Shown here: one piece after another, positions 35,674 through 44,912 of the stretch
How the letters are laid out: each line of letters starts with the position of its first letter
How positions within the stretch are numbered: the stretch's first letter is position 1
Assembly: GCA_030442035.1 (NCBI GenBank)
Contig: JAUJEA010000008.1
Coordinates: 248,001 to 312,000 of the forward strand
Length of the DNA stretch: 64,000 nucleotides
From: Splendidivirga corallicola
Lineage (GTDB): Bacteria > Bacteroidota > Bacteroidia > Cytophagales > Cyclobacteriaceae
Direction: 5' to 3'
Notes under the pieces: generated by a model
Seen by the model: only the letters and a program-made list of their open reading frames with translations
Database searches by the model: none
What the model was told of the DNA's origin: nothing
Translations under genes and position numbers: made by a program

Positions 35674-37473
35674 ATGAAAAAGATTGTTGGTAGTGAGATA
35701 TTCACCTGGTCAGTATTTTTAATACTGAGCATTATGGGATTACTCTTGGGATGCCTGGTAGGCCTTAATCTTTATGTTCGTCTCTTTTTTAGCGTAACAA
35801 CCTTGTGCTTTTTATCCCTGCAAATAAGATCAGTTATCAGAAAGTTGCGGTTTATTGACTCTTTTTCAACATCAGTCCTTAACGGAAATTTCCCCCTGAT
35901 TCCCGAAAAAAAGAAGAAGCTTGTTGTTGTCCAGTGCTTGGATTCTCTACATCATAAGATACATGAAGTGATAAGATTTGTGCAATCCCTGGATAATGAT
36001 TCATTCAAATTCAGTTATATAAACCCGGAAGATGAAATTGGTAAATCGCTGGTGGAGCTTGGAGAAAAACAACAGCAACAAAAAGAAGCAGAATTCAAAA
36101 GGCATTGGAAAACAGAGGGGCTTGCAAGGTTCAGTGAAATTTTACGGACCAATGAACAGGATTTAAAAGATCTTAGTTTTAGGATCTTATGCAATTTGGT
36201 CAAATATGTTAATGCTAACCAGGGAGGGTTTTTTATTGAGGAAGAAAAGGAAGGTGTACGGTTCCTGGAACTTTCCGCATGCTTTGCCTACGACAGCAAG
36301 AAATTTGTTGAGAAACATATTTCGGAAGGGCAAGGGTTAATCGGGCAAAGCATGTTGGAAAAAGATGTTATACATGTCACCGACATTCCTACGGATTATG
36401 TTAGTATCACTTCCGGACTCGGCGAAAGTACTCCTACCAATCTTATCATCATTCCATTAATGCTCAATGACAAATTTTACGGAGCCTTCGAACTGGCTTC
36501 TTTTGAATCATTTGAGGAATATCAGATTGACTTTTTAAAAGAAGTCGCTACCAATATTGCATCAGCAATTGCCACAGTTAAAACAAATGGACACACCCAG
36601 AAGCTACTCGATGAATCCCAGTCATTAGCAGCTGAATTGCGCTCTACTGAAGAAGAAATGCGGCAGAATATGGAAGAGCTACAAGCTACACAAGAAGAAA
36701 TGCGCAGAAAGCAAACAGAAACCGAAAATCAGAGAAGAGAACTAACACTTCACCTGGAGACAATTAACAAAACAATTGCCACCATTGAATTTGACCACGA
36801 AGCCAGAATCGTCTCTGCAAATAATGTCTATCTCGACATTTCCGGTTATAGCCAAAGTGATTTGAAAGGACAAAGTTATGATTTCATCCTGCCCCATGAT
36901 GAGTTGATCAAACCGCAAAATGCCATGATGTGGGACAGCCTTAAGAGTGGAAATTTTTTTACAGGTCAATTCAGACAAAAATCAAAAACCGGTGAAGATC
37001 TATGGCTTTTAGGCACATTTAATCCTGTAATGAGTAGTTCCGGAGAACTGGAACAAATTAAAATGTTTGCTCAGTTCAATACCCTTGAAAAAGAAAAAGA
37101 GGTAAACATGTGCCAGATGTTAAATGCATTTAAAAGCATAGTTCCGGTAGTAGAATTGGATACAAAATGTGTGTGCCTTAGAGCTAATAATATTTTTCAT
37201 GAGCAAATGGGTATTTCCAGGATGGAGCTCAGAAAGAAAAATATTGAGCAAATATTTGAAAAAGATCTGGGAAAGGGGCTTTTGGACGAAATCCTTAACA
37301 AATTGAAAAATGGTGATGTGGTAGAAGAACAGGTTACTTTTATTTCCGCGGAAGGGAATGTGAAGGTCTTAAGAGCCATTTTCAATCCGATAAAGAAACA
37401 CAACAATGAATTAGATAAAGTGCTTTTGGTTTTGATCGATAAAGAAATGATCGTTAACGTGAATACTGCATGA
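35674..37473 (+). CDS. Membrane GAF-PAS-PAS sensor without output domain
   Basis: About 599 residues from the ATG at 35674; a TTG at 35668 is the alternative. Two membrane helices (about residues 8-50) are followed by a short cytoplasmic helix and a GAF domain (about 150-310; G-Q-G-L-I-G-Q-S-M in its core). A coiled coil comes next (repeated M-E-E-L-Q-A-T-Q-E-E-M), then a PAS domain (about 370-490) and a second PAS-like domain to the end. There is no kinase, cyclase or receptor-methylation domain. The gene overlaps cheR by four bases (ATGA), so the two proteins are made together. It may deliver a signal to CheR or CheA by direct contact, or act as a scaffold. Confidence 0.85.
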   Translation: MKKIVGSEIFTWSVFLILSIMGLLLGCLVGLNLYVRLFFSVTTLCFLSLQIRSVIRKLRFIDSFSTSVLNGNFPLIPEKKKKLVVVQCLDSLHHKIHEVIRFVQSLDNDSFKFSYINPEDEIGKSLVELGEKQQQQKEAEFKRHWKTEGLARFSEILRTNEQDLKDLSFRILCNLVKYVNANQGGFFIEEEKEGVRFLELSACFAYDSKKFVEKHISEGQGLIGQSMLEKDVIHVTDIPTDYVSITSGLGESTPTNLIIIPLMLNDKFYGAFELASFESFEEYQIDFLKEVATNIASAIATVKTNGHTQKLLDESQSLAAELRSTEEEMRQNMEELQATQEEMRRKQTETENQRRELTLHLETINKTIATIEFDHEARIVSANNVYLDISGYSQSDLKGQSYDFILPHDELIKPQNAMMWDSLKSGNFFTGQFRQKSKTGEDLWLLGTFNPVMSSSGELEQIKMFAQFNTLEKEKEVNMCQMLNAFKSIVPVVELDTKCVCLRANNIFHEQMGISRMELRKKNIEQIFEKDLGKGLLDEILNKLKNGDVVEEQVTFISAEGNVKVLRAIFNPIKKHNNELDKVLLVLIDKEMIVNVNTA

Positions 37474-38690
37474 AAGAAATTTCGGATGAAGAAGTCAAAT
37501 CATTAACCACGGCTATCAAGAACCGTTATGATTTAGATTTCACGTGTTATGAAGCTAAATCATTAAAGCGAAGGATTAGTCGGGCACTCTCTGTCTTTAA
37601 CATGCAGAGTACCCATGAATTATGGGTAAAAATACTGAGAGAACAGAATTTCATAAATCAGCTCGTCAATGAATTGAGTGTTGGGCTGACAGCTATGTTC
37701 AGAGATCCCAAATTGTGGGTACGGCTTAAGGCAATTATTCCTCAATTGCTTGAACAAAAAGATACCCTGAAAATATGGCATGCAGGGTGCTCCACCGGGG
37801 AAGAAGTCTTCACACTTAATATTTTACTTGAGGAATTAGGTGTCAGACATAAAGTGACATCACTGGCATCGGATATGAATTCCGATGCGATCTACACGGC
37901 TCAACAAGGCACTTATCATACCCTGAGTTTATCCGAATACCATAAAAACTATAAAGCGTTTAATCAAACAGGTAGTCTTCAGAAATATTATGAGGTTCAG
38001 AGTCAAAAGGGTGTTATGGATCTGTCACTGATTGACAATGTTCGTTTCCAAAATAGTAATTTGATAACGGATTCTGTCGATGAAAAATTTGATATTATTT
38101 TTTGCCGCAATGTTATGATCTACTTTGATCAAGCGGCCAAAAAACGGGTGCTGGAAAAATTTTACAACAATCTGAATACCCACGGCTTGTTTATCATCGG
38201 CTTCTTTGATTCACTGGCAACGGTGATTGACAAAACCAAATTTCAATTTTACGATTTAAACCACAAGATATTCAAAAAGAATAACACAAACCTTGATAAA
38301 GACATGGATCAAATTATTAAAAAAAAGCTCAATCTTTTGGTACATCTTGCCAAGGTTGACGGCCACTTTCATAAATCGGAAAGAGCCTTTATCAATTCAA
38401 TAATCATGGAGGAAGGACTGGATCCGAACGATTTTTATCTGTCCTCATCAAACAATCTACCGGTAGATGATGTTGAAGACATTAGTGACAAGGCAGATAT
38501 GGTATACCTGGTTTTGAAATTAATTCAGGCAGATGGTGTAATCAAACCCGAAGAGATTAAATTTTGCGAAAATCTCACCAAGAAGTTGGACTATGATCCT
38601 AATTTGATTAAATTCTTTGCCTATAAGAACCTTCCTTCAAGATCGGAGTTCAATAGTCAACTCCAGGGGTGGGCGGCAAAGTCACAATAA
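37470..38690 (+). CDS. cheR: CheR methyltransferase fused to a TerB-like domain
   Basis: 406 residues. Residues 1-270 are CheR: an N-terminal helical part, the SAM-binding motif I-W-H-A-G-C-S-T-G-E-E-V, a second loop at A-S-D-M-N-S-D-A, and F-C-R-N-V-M-I-Y-F-D. Residues 285-406 are a helical TerB-like unit with two copies of an acidic motif, K-V-D-G-H-F-H-K-S-E and Q-A-D-G-V-I-K-P-E-E, which bind metal in TerB and DjlA families. CheR methylates receptor glutamates. The extra domain is not part of standard CheR and may sense a metal or bind the membrane. It is the last gene of the che operon, followed by a terminator. Confidence 0.9.
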   Translation: MKEISDEEVKSLTTAIKNRYDLDFTCYEAKSLKRRISRALSVFNMQSTHELWVKILREQNFINQLVNELSVGLTAMFRDPKLWVRLKAIIPQLLEQKDTLKIWHAGCSTGEEVFTLNILLEELGVRHKVTSLASDMNSDAIYTAQQGTYHTLSLSEYHKNYKAFNQTGSLQKYYEVQSQKGVMDLSLIDNVRFQNSNLITDSVDEKFDIIFCRNVMIYFDQAAKKRVLEKFYNNLNTHGLFIIGFFDSLATVIDKTKFQFYDLNHKIFKKNNTNLDKDMDQIIKKKLNLLVHLAKVDGHFHKSERAFINSIIMEEGLDPNDFYLSSSNNLPVDDVEDISDKADMVYLVLKLIQADGVIKPEEIKFCENLTKKLDYDPNLIKFFAYKNLPSRSEFNSQLQGWAAKSQ

Positions 38691-38737
38691 TATTTATCTT
38701 GATAGGGCGAGAAATACTGATATCATGAGAATCACAT

Positions 38738-38778
38738 AAATGACAACCTGATGAACACTGTTTATCAGGTTGTTATTT
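38738..38778 (+). terminator. Terminator of the chemosensory operon
   Basis: A 15-bp stem with one G-T pair (arms 38738-38752 and 38764-38778, core ACAACCTGAT / ATCAGGTTGT) around an 11-base loop, about 50 bases after cheR. The T-rich part is inside the 3' arm (TTATTT), so termination may be partial. Confidence 0.6.
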
Positions 38779-38944
38779 CAAATTGAAAGGGATCACTTAA
38801 GCTTTGGATTGAGCTAACCGGGAGTTCTTTGCAATCGCCGGAAAGGCTCAGTACATATTATTTGCAACCCCTTCAGTTCTCAGAATTCCGAAGACCTTAA
38901 TTTATGCTTTTTATTAGATCCTCACATACTCAAAAAATATCATC

Positions 38945-41900
38945 ATGATTTACGAAAATATCATAAATGAGTTGAAAGCAAAGGATAGCAATACACATCA
39001 ATTCGATATATTCCTTGATTTCTTTCAACATTCTCCTGATATCATGATCGTATTGAACGGGGATCACAAAATCATAGAATGTAATAAGATCACCACAGCA
39101 AAATTCGCACTTGGAAAATCGGAAATTATTGGCAAACAATTGGATCAGCTGTTTGATGATGAGGAGGTCATCCGGAATTTACTTCACTGTTTTAAAAAAT
39201 TTATCGAAACAGGGTATTGTGAGAATATTGAAATAAAAATAAAAAACCGACAGGGAGAATCATTGTTCTTTTCTATCAATGGTACTTCGATCAAGAATAA
39301 AGAGGGACAAATTATATATAGCAGGTTAATCTGGCGAGACATCACAGAAATAAAAAAAATACAGCTTATTCAAAGTGTCTTATACAATATTTCGGATGCT
39401 GCTCAAAATAATGATTTAAATATCCACTCCTTTTGTCAGGTAGTGCATCACCAGCTAAAAAAAGTAATCGAAGCCACAAATTTTTATATTAGTATTCACA
39501 ACACACAAACAGATGAAGTATCATTTATCTATGTAGTAGATGCACACATCGGTGAAAAACACCAGGCTTATCAAACACGAAAATTTTCCAACGGGCTAAC
39601 TGAACTTGTTATAAAACAAGCCAAATCATTATTGATCAAAGAGAATCTCGAAGGTCACCTGAAAAACAACCGAATTGGAAGATACTATGGTAAAAGGGCT
39701 GAGTCATGGTTAGGAATACCTTTGAGAACCAAAAATGAGATATTTGGAGTGCTTGCTGTGCAATCTTACGAATTCCAAAATGCATATAATCAGGAGGATC
39801 TGCAGTTGCTGGAATTTGTATCAGATCAAATTTCAAGAAGTATACACTGGCAAAGGTCTCAGGTAGAATTAAAAAAAGCTTATGAACTGAATAAGCGAAT
39901 TCTGGAAACGTCGGATTTGATTTTTTATGTTGTAAATGTTGAGAGCCATGATGATTTGATGCAAAACAAACTGACTTATATAAGTCCTCAAGCCGAGCAA
40001 ATCTTTGGCATTGATTCAAAGCGATTTTTAACTGATTCTACTTTCTGGTTTAACTCCATTCATCCCGATGACGTTGCGCTTGTCCAGGTAGAGACAAAAA
40101 AAATGTTGGGATCACGGGATCCTGTAACCAGGCAATACAGAGTGAAGAATCACAAATCTGGTGACTATGTTTGGCTTGAAGATACCGTTGTTCCAGCCTT
40201 TAGTCAAACAGGAGAAATCAAGGAGATCTATGGGTCGGCCAGAGATATTACGGAAAGAAAATCATGGGAAAAAGCTTTGACCAAGAGTCAAAATCAATAT
40301 AAAAACTTTATCAATTACAGTCAGGAAGGTATTTGGAGAATTGAATATCCGGGGCCACTGAACATTGATTTACCCCGAAATGAACTGGCCAGGAAAATTT
40401 TATTCGAGGGGCATATCGCCGAATGTAATTTAAGAATGGCAAAAATGTATGGTTATCAAAAACCTAGTGGACTTATTGGTAAAAGAATGATTGACTTGTT
40501 CAATCCGACATCTGAGGAAGAATTAGAGATTGCTGTACAAAGGGCTGAAAACTTTATAAAAAAAGGATTTGTTGTAAATGGAACTATTTCAAGAGAGAAA
40601 AACAAGAAGGGAAAGGACATCTACCTCTCTAACAGTACCATTGCCATTATTAATAAGAAGCAGGAAATCGAAGAAATGTGGGGTATCCAAAGAGAAGTAA
40701 CCAATGAAGTCAAAGCCAAAGAGCAGATCAAGCAATCGTTAAAGGAGCTTCAGATGATTGATAATGTGAATAGCTATTCAATTGGAGGATTATCGATTGA
40801 CAATCTCGCTAAAATCACACACGAAGCTTTTAATAAAATATCTCCGGACCTTTCAGTGTTCCGTTTTTTTGTGTTTGATGAAGAATCCGAAAACCTGAAT
40901 TTAATTCATGAAAATGTAGCGCAATCTTTGCACAGTACTCATAAAAAAAATAAACTTAATCTTGATGCGCTCATTCATCCCTTCCAAAGGCAATCAGCTT
41001 TCCGTGAAACACTAAAGTCCGGAAAGTTCATAATAACGTATGCAAAGAATTATAATAATCAAACAGCGCTTAGAAAGTACGATGAGAAGCTTATTCAATA
41101 TGTAAGATGGGTTCAATGGGCTCAGTGTTTGCTCGAAATCCAAACGCTGATAGTAATACCCCTGGTTGCCGAAGGGGAATTTTTAGGATTAATAAATCTA
41201 GGGTACAAAAAAACACTCACACCCAACCAAATTAAAAGTATTAAAAGATTCACCAATGGGGTGATGAATGCTTTGATCAAGTCACAGGCTGAAAAGAAGG
41301 TTGAAAGCCAAAGGAAGTTCAATGAGACTATTTTGAATTATTTACCTGCAGGAATTGTCGTATTTGACAGGGAGTACAAATACCAGTACATCAACCAGGC
41401 TTGGGTCAAAGACCAGGAATTCAGGAAATGGCTCGTTGGCAAAACGGATTATGACTATTGTGAAAGAAGCGGTGAATCCAAAAATTTGGCCATTAAGAGA
41501 GAGGTTGCTTTCAATCAGGCGGTGGAATCTAAATCAGGTATTGATTGGATCGACACGCAAACGGACACTGACGGTGAAGAAAAGCATGTGCTGCGTAAAA
41601 TCGAGCCATATTACGAAAATGAAAGGCTGGAGTATTTAATTGGCTATGGCATCGATATCACGGAGCAAAAAAAATTGGAGAAGCTACTCTTAAACCTAAC
41701 GCATATTCAAAAAAGGTTCATCATTGAAGGACCTGAGGTTAATATTTTTAATGAGCTGCTTGCCGTATTCTTAAAACTAACCAAAAGCGATTCAGGCTTC
41801 GTTGCACTTAAAGATGACGAGGTTGAAAAGAATGCTTACATCATTAAATCGGCTACAAACAAATACTGGCAACAAAATCTAAGAACCATTTATAATAATT

Positions 41901-43204
41901 TCGAAGATGAACAATCAAATGGCATAAGGGTTAAATGGTTTAGCAATCAGGAAAAGGCTTATCAGTCATTACATTCATTAAACAAAATTGACCGGAAATT
42001 TGAATTAAAAGGGCTACCAGGTAAGTACAAAAATGACTATGTATTTCTTGGTATAGGATTTTATTCAAGAAATGAACTTAGGGCGGTGATGGGTCTTATG
42101 AAATTCAATGGACCCTATGGTCAGATTGATATTGATGCAATCAATCCGTTTGCGACGACTTGTGCCACCTTATTCGATGCCTATTACAATCAGTCGAAGG
42201 CCGCAAAGGTTGAAAGGCTGAATCGTAAACTAGCGAACATTGTCTCTCATTCTACCGATGCCATTGTTAGTATAAACAACGACAGAACTGTGAATAGTTG
42301 GAATAAGGGTGCTGAAACTCTGTTTGGTTATTGTTCGGAAGAAATCATTGGCCAGGATATTTCGATAATTATTCCGGAAGATAAACTAGAAGAATCTTAT
42401 AAACTTGCAAGCCGAACTTCGAAGGGTGAAATGATTTCCGGCTTTGAAACGATTCGCATAAATCGAGAGGGAGAAAGGATCGATGTTGTCTTCTCTTTAT
42501 TCCCACTTAACAATGAAAATAATGAAGTGATTGGTATCTCCGGGATCATAAGAGACAACCGGGAAAAAATCAGGTTGGATCAAATGCGTTTAAAATCAAT
42601 ACTTGAGGGAGAAGAAAATGAACGTGATAGAATTGCACATGATTTGCATGACGGGCTGGGGCAAATCCTATCAGCCTTAATTATCAATTTACAGGCCGTC
42701 AAACTCAATATTGATAGTGATGTTGACAATTTGATAAAGATAGCAAGACAAGCCAACGAAGAATATCGAGCCATTACGCAAAACCTTATCTCTCCAACAC
42801 TCAAGGGGGAAGGTCTGATAGATTCGATTAAAAATATTTGTGATACACTCTGTAAGGGTATCGGTCATAAAATCCGTTTTAAATTTAGTTCTATTAACAA
42901 ACTTGAACTGTCCATTGAGGTATTATTATATCGTTGCGCACAGGAATTGATCAACAATGCCGTAAAGCATTCAAAATCAGACAGCATTGAGGTTAGCTTA
43001 ACACAGCTGTCCAATGAAGTTTGCTTAAAAGTCAGGGATAATGGAATTGGTTTTGATCATAAAAATAAATTAACATTCAAGGGATTTGGTTTGTATAGCA
43101 TGAAGTCAAGGGTCCAAATGTATGGAGGGATCTTTAAACTTTGGTCGAAGAAGAATGTTGGTACCATTGCCAAAATTATCCTGGACACATCATCGACTTC
43201 TTAA
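38945..43204 (+). CDS. Multi-PAS/GAF sensor histidine kinase, NarL type
   Basis: 1419 residues without membrane helices. The order read by eye is PAS (20-140), GAF (145-300), PAS_3-like (310-440, with D-P-V-T-R-Q-Y-R and Y-V-W-L-E-D), PAS (450-600), GAF (620-780), PAS (790-910), GAF (920-1080) and PAS (1095-1210). The kinase is HisKA_3 with H1232 in I-A-H-D-L-H-D-G-L-G, followed by a compact ATPase with Q-E-L-I-N-N-A-V-K-H and D-N-G-I-G-F-D. It resembles oxygen- or redox-sensing NarX/NreB-class kinases by its output, but no Fe-S cysteine cluster is evident. The next gene is its probable response regulator. It is separated from cheR by a terminator. Confidence 0.9.
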   Translation: MIYENIINELKAKDSNTHQFDIFLDFFQHSPDIMIVLNGDHKIIECNKITTAKFALGKSEIIGKQLDQLFDDEEVIRNLLHCFKKFIETGYCENIEIKIKNRQGESLFFSINGTSIKNKEGQIIYSRLIWRDITEIKKIQLIQSVLYNISDAAQNNDLNIHSFCQVVHHQLKKVIEATNFYISIHNTQTDEVSFIYVVDAHIGEKHQAYQTRKFSNGLTELVIKQAKSLLIKENLEGHLKNNRIGRYYGKRAESWLGIPLRTKNEIFGVLAVQSYEFQNAYNQEDLQLLEFVSDQISRSIHWQRSQVELKKAYELNKRILETSDLIFYVVNVESHDDLMQNKLTYISPQAEQIFGIDSKRFLTDSTFWFNSIHPDDVALVQVETKKMLGSRDPVTRQYRVKNHKSGDYVWLEDTVVPAFSQTGEIKEIYGSARDITERKSWEKALTKSQNQYKNFINYSQEGIWRIEYPGPLNIDLPRNELARKILFEGHIAECNLRMAKMYGYQKPSGLIGKRMIDLFNPTSEEELEIAVQRAENFIKKGFVVNGTISREKNKKGKDIYLSNSTIAIINKKQEIEEMWGIQREVTNEVKAKEQIKQSLKELQMIDNVNSYSIGGLSIDNLAKITHEAFNKISPDLSVFRFFVFDEESENLNLIHENVAQSLHSTHKKNKLNLDALIHPFQRQSAFRETLKSGKFIITYAKNYNNQTALRKYDEKLIQYVRWVQWAQCLLEIQTLIVIPLVAEGEFLGLINLGYKKTLTPNQIKSIKRFTNGVMNALIKSQAEKKVESQRKFNETILNYLPAGIVVFDREYKYQYINQAWVKDQEFRKWLVGKTDYDYCERSGESKNLAIKREVAFNQAVESKSGIDWIDTQTDTDGEEKHVLRKIEPYYENERLEYLIGYGIDITEQKKLEKLLLNLTHIQKRFIIEGPEVNIFNELLAVFLKLTKSDSGFVALKDDEVEKNAYIIKSATNKYWQQNLRTIYNNFEDEQSNGIRVKWFSNQEKAYQSLHSLNKIDRKFELKGLPGKYKNDYVFLGIGFYSRNELRAVMGLMKFNGPYGQIDIDAINPFATTCATLFDAYYNQSKAAKVERLNRKLANIVSHSTDAIVSINNDRTVNSWNKGAETLFGYCSEEIIGQDISIIIPEDKLEESYKLASRTSKGEMISGFETIRINREGERIDVVFSLFPLNNENNEVIGISGIIRDNREKIRLDQMRLKSILEGEENERDRIAHDLHDGLGQILSALIINLQAVKLNIDSDVDNLIKIARQANEEYRAITQNLISPTLKGEGLIDSIKNICDTLCKGIGHKIRFKFSSINKLELSIEVLLYRCAQELINNAVKHSKSDSIEVSLTQLSNEVCLKVRDNGIGFDHKNKLTFKGFGLYSMKSRVQMYGGIFKLWSKKNVGTIAKIILDTSSTS

Positions 43205-43222
43205 TCTGAATACAATCTCTTA

Positions 43223-43269
43223 AAAATACCAAGAGATGATTTAATTTGAGATCATTCTGCTGGTATTTT
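43223..43269 (+). terminator. Hairpin between kinase and regulator genes
   Basis: AAAATACCA (43223-43231) pairs with TGGTATTTT (43261-43269), with a nested ATGAT/ATCAT pair inside. The trailing T-rich sequence is short. It could attenuate or end transcription after the kinase gene. Confidence 0.5.
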
Positions 43270-43347
43270 ATTAAAAAATTGCTATTTTAATCAGATAATA
43301 GCATGCGCCGTACACTGGTCGCTGAACTTGTAAATATAGTTGGGAAA

Positions 43348-43971
43348 ATGATAAACATCGCACTGATTGATGACCACAAACTTATTCGAAGTGGCATAAA
43401 GAAATTACTATCCACCTATGAAGATTTAAATGTGATCGACGAATATGGCAATTACAATGAGGCGCTTGAAAACTTCAATAATAAGGTAGATGTCTGGTTG
43501 ATTGATATTTCACTTGGGGATGGAAATGGAATTGATCTTCTGAAAAAATGGCGTAATAGACGTAAGGATATTAGGGTTATTTTCTTGAGTGTTCATAAAG
43601 AAAGTTATTATGTTATTAAAGCACTGGAAACTGGCGCCAATGGTTACCTTTATAAAGATGTAAGTGTAGAAGAGATCATAACTGCCATAAAAAGGGTATA
43701 CCAGGGAAAAAATTATTATTCCAATGAAATATCCGAAATACTTATCAACAACCTGCACAACGATTCCAAATGGAATTTACCTAAACTCACAAGTAGAGAA
43801 ACAGAAATTTTAAATTTTATTGTAGGTGGATTTTCAACAAAAGAAATAGCCAATGAATTGAGCGTAAGCCCACGTACCGTAGACAGCCACCGCACAAACA
43901 TTTTGGATAAATTCGGTTTTAAAAATACTACACAAATGGTGAGAGTTTTGACTAAGGAAAACTTTATTTGA
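43348..43971 (+). CDS. NarL/FixJ-family response regulator
   Basis: About 207 residues from the ATG at 43348, which opens the receiver domain directly (M-I-N-I-A-L-I-D-D-H); the earlier in-frame ATG at 43303 would add a 15-residue extension with no support. The receiver has D8-D9, phosphoacceptor D53 and Y-K-D-V near its end. The C-terminal LuxR-type helix-turn-helix reads L-T-S-R-E-T-E-I-L and S-P-R-T-V-D-S-H-R-T-N-I. It should bind DNA when phosphorylated by the 1419-residue kinase just upstream. Target genes are unknown; no matching operator was searched. Confidence 0.92.
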   Translation: MINIALIDDHKLIRSGIKKLLSTYEDLNVIDEYGNYNEALENFNNKVDVWLIDISLGDGNGIDLLKKWRNRRKDIRVIFLSVHKESYYVIKALETGANGYLYKDVSVEEIITAIKRVYQGKNYYSNEISEILINNLHNDSKWNLPKLTSRETEILNFIVGGFSTKEIANELSVSPRTVDSHRTNILDKFGFKNTTQMVRVLTKENFI

Positions 43972-43982
43972 TGTTTCTTTGA

Positions 43983-44894
43983 TTACTTCACATCAATCGC
44001 ACGGCTGGAATTGATTTTTTTCTTTTTCTTTCTATCAAATATGTAATCTATTCTTCCAAGTTTGATTCCGGCCCACCCTACCTGGTTAATGATCGTTTCA
44101 TGACCTTCTTTATTGAGAATCTGTTCCGGTGCCTCTAAAAATGTATGTGTATGGCCTCCAATGATCAAATCGATTCCGCTCACATTTTCGGCAAGCTTTT
44201 GGTCCGATATTTTTGTGCCGCGGTAACGGTAACCCAAATGTGATAAGCATACAATCAGGTTGCATTGCTTCATTTCAAGCTCTCTAACCATGTCCGTAGC
44301 TATGCCGATCGGATCAAGGTATTTTGTTCCACCCGACAACCGATCATTTACAAGTCCGTGCAGTTCAATACCTAAGCCAAAAACACCAATTTTGATATCA
44401 CCTTTTTGGAAAATTTTATAAGGCTCGAAATGATTATTTAAAATGGTTTCAGAGAAATCATAGTTAGCAGTCACGAAAGGGAAATTGGCATGTGGCAGCA
44501 TTTCTTTCAACCCCTCCAGGCCATTGTCGAAGTCATGGTTCCCTATGGTTGCCAAATCATAGCCCATTTCGCTCATCAACTTAAATTCAACTTCTCCCCC
44601 AAAAAAGTTAAAATATGGTGTTCCCTGGAATATATCACCAGCATCCAGAAGCAATACATGCTCCTCTTCTTCTCTTATCTGTTTAATTAATGAAGCCCTC
44701 CTCGCCATACCACCTAATCCGCTATTTCGTCCCCTACCCTCAGGAAATGGTTCTACTCTTGAATGCATATCATTGGTATGCAAAATAGTCAATTTTGATA
44801 GAGGCTTTAAGCCAAAGGAAGTATCAACAGACAGAGAAGTACCAAGCGCCAGGCTGCTGATAATCGTTTTTTTTACAAATTCCCGTCTATCCAT
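43983..44894 (-). CDS. 5'-nucleotidase-type metallophosphatase, Tat-exported
   Basis: 303 residues with a twin-arginine signal (D-R-R-E-F-V-K-K at the start). The calcineurin-type metal motifs are all present in order: T-N-D-M-H-S, L-D-A-G-D-I-F-Q-G-T-P, G-N-H-D-F-D-N-G, C-L-S-H-L-G and I-I-G-G-H-T-H-T. This is the catalytic half of UshA-like 5'-nucleotidases; the substrate-binding C-terminal half is missing and is encoded by the next gene (44913-45659), 18 bases away. It would release phosphate and nucleosides in the periplasm. Splitting the two halves is seen in other Bacteroidota. Confidence 0.93.
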   Translation of the reverse strand: MDRREFVKKTIISSLALGTSLSVDTSFGLKPLSKLTILHTNDMHSRVEPFPEGRGRNSGLGGMARRASLIKQIREEEEHVLLLDAGDIFQGTPYFNFFGGEVEFKLMSEMGYDLATIGNHDFDNGLEGLKEMLPHANFPFVTANYDFSETILNNHFEPYKIFQKGDIKIGVFGLGIELHGLVNDRLSGGTKYLDPIGIATDMVRELEMKQCNLIVCLSHLGYRYRGTKISDQKLAENVSGIDLIIGGHTHTFLEAPEQILNKEGHETIINQVGWAGIKLGRIDYIFDRKKKKKINSSRAIDVK

Positions 44895-44912
44895 TACCTT
44901 GAGTTATTTGGG

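Noticed and set aside
39636-40019. 127-codon antisense frame within the large kinase gene
   Set aside because: It conflicts with an intact GAF/PAS region on the plus strand and lacks any recognised motif.
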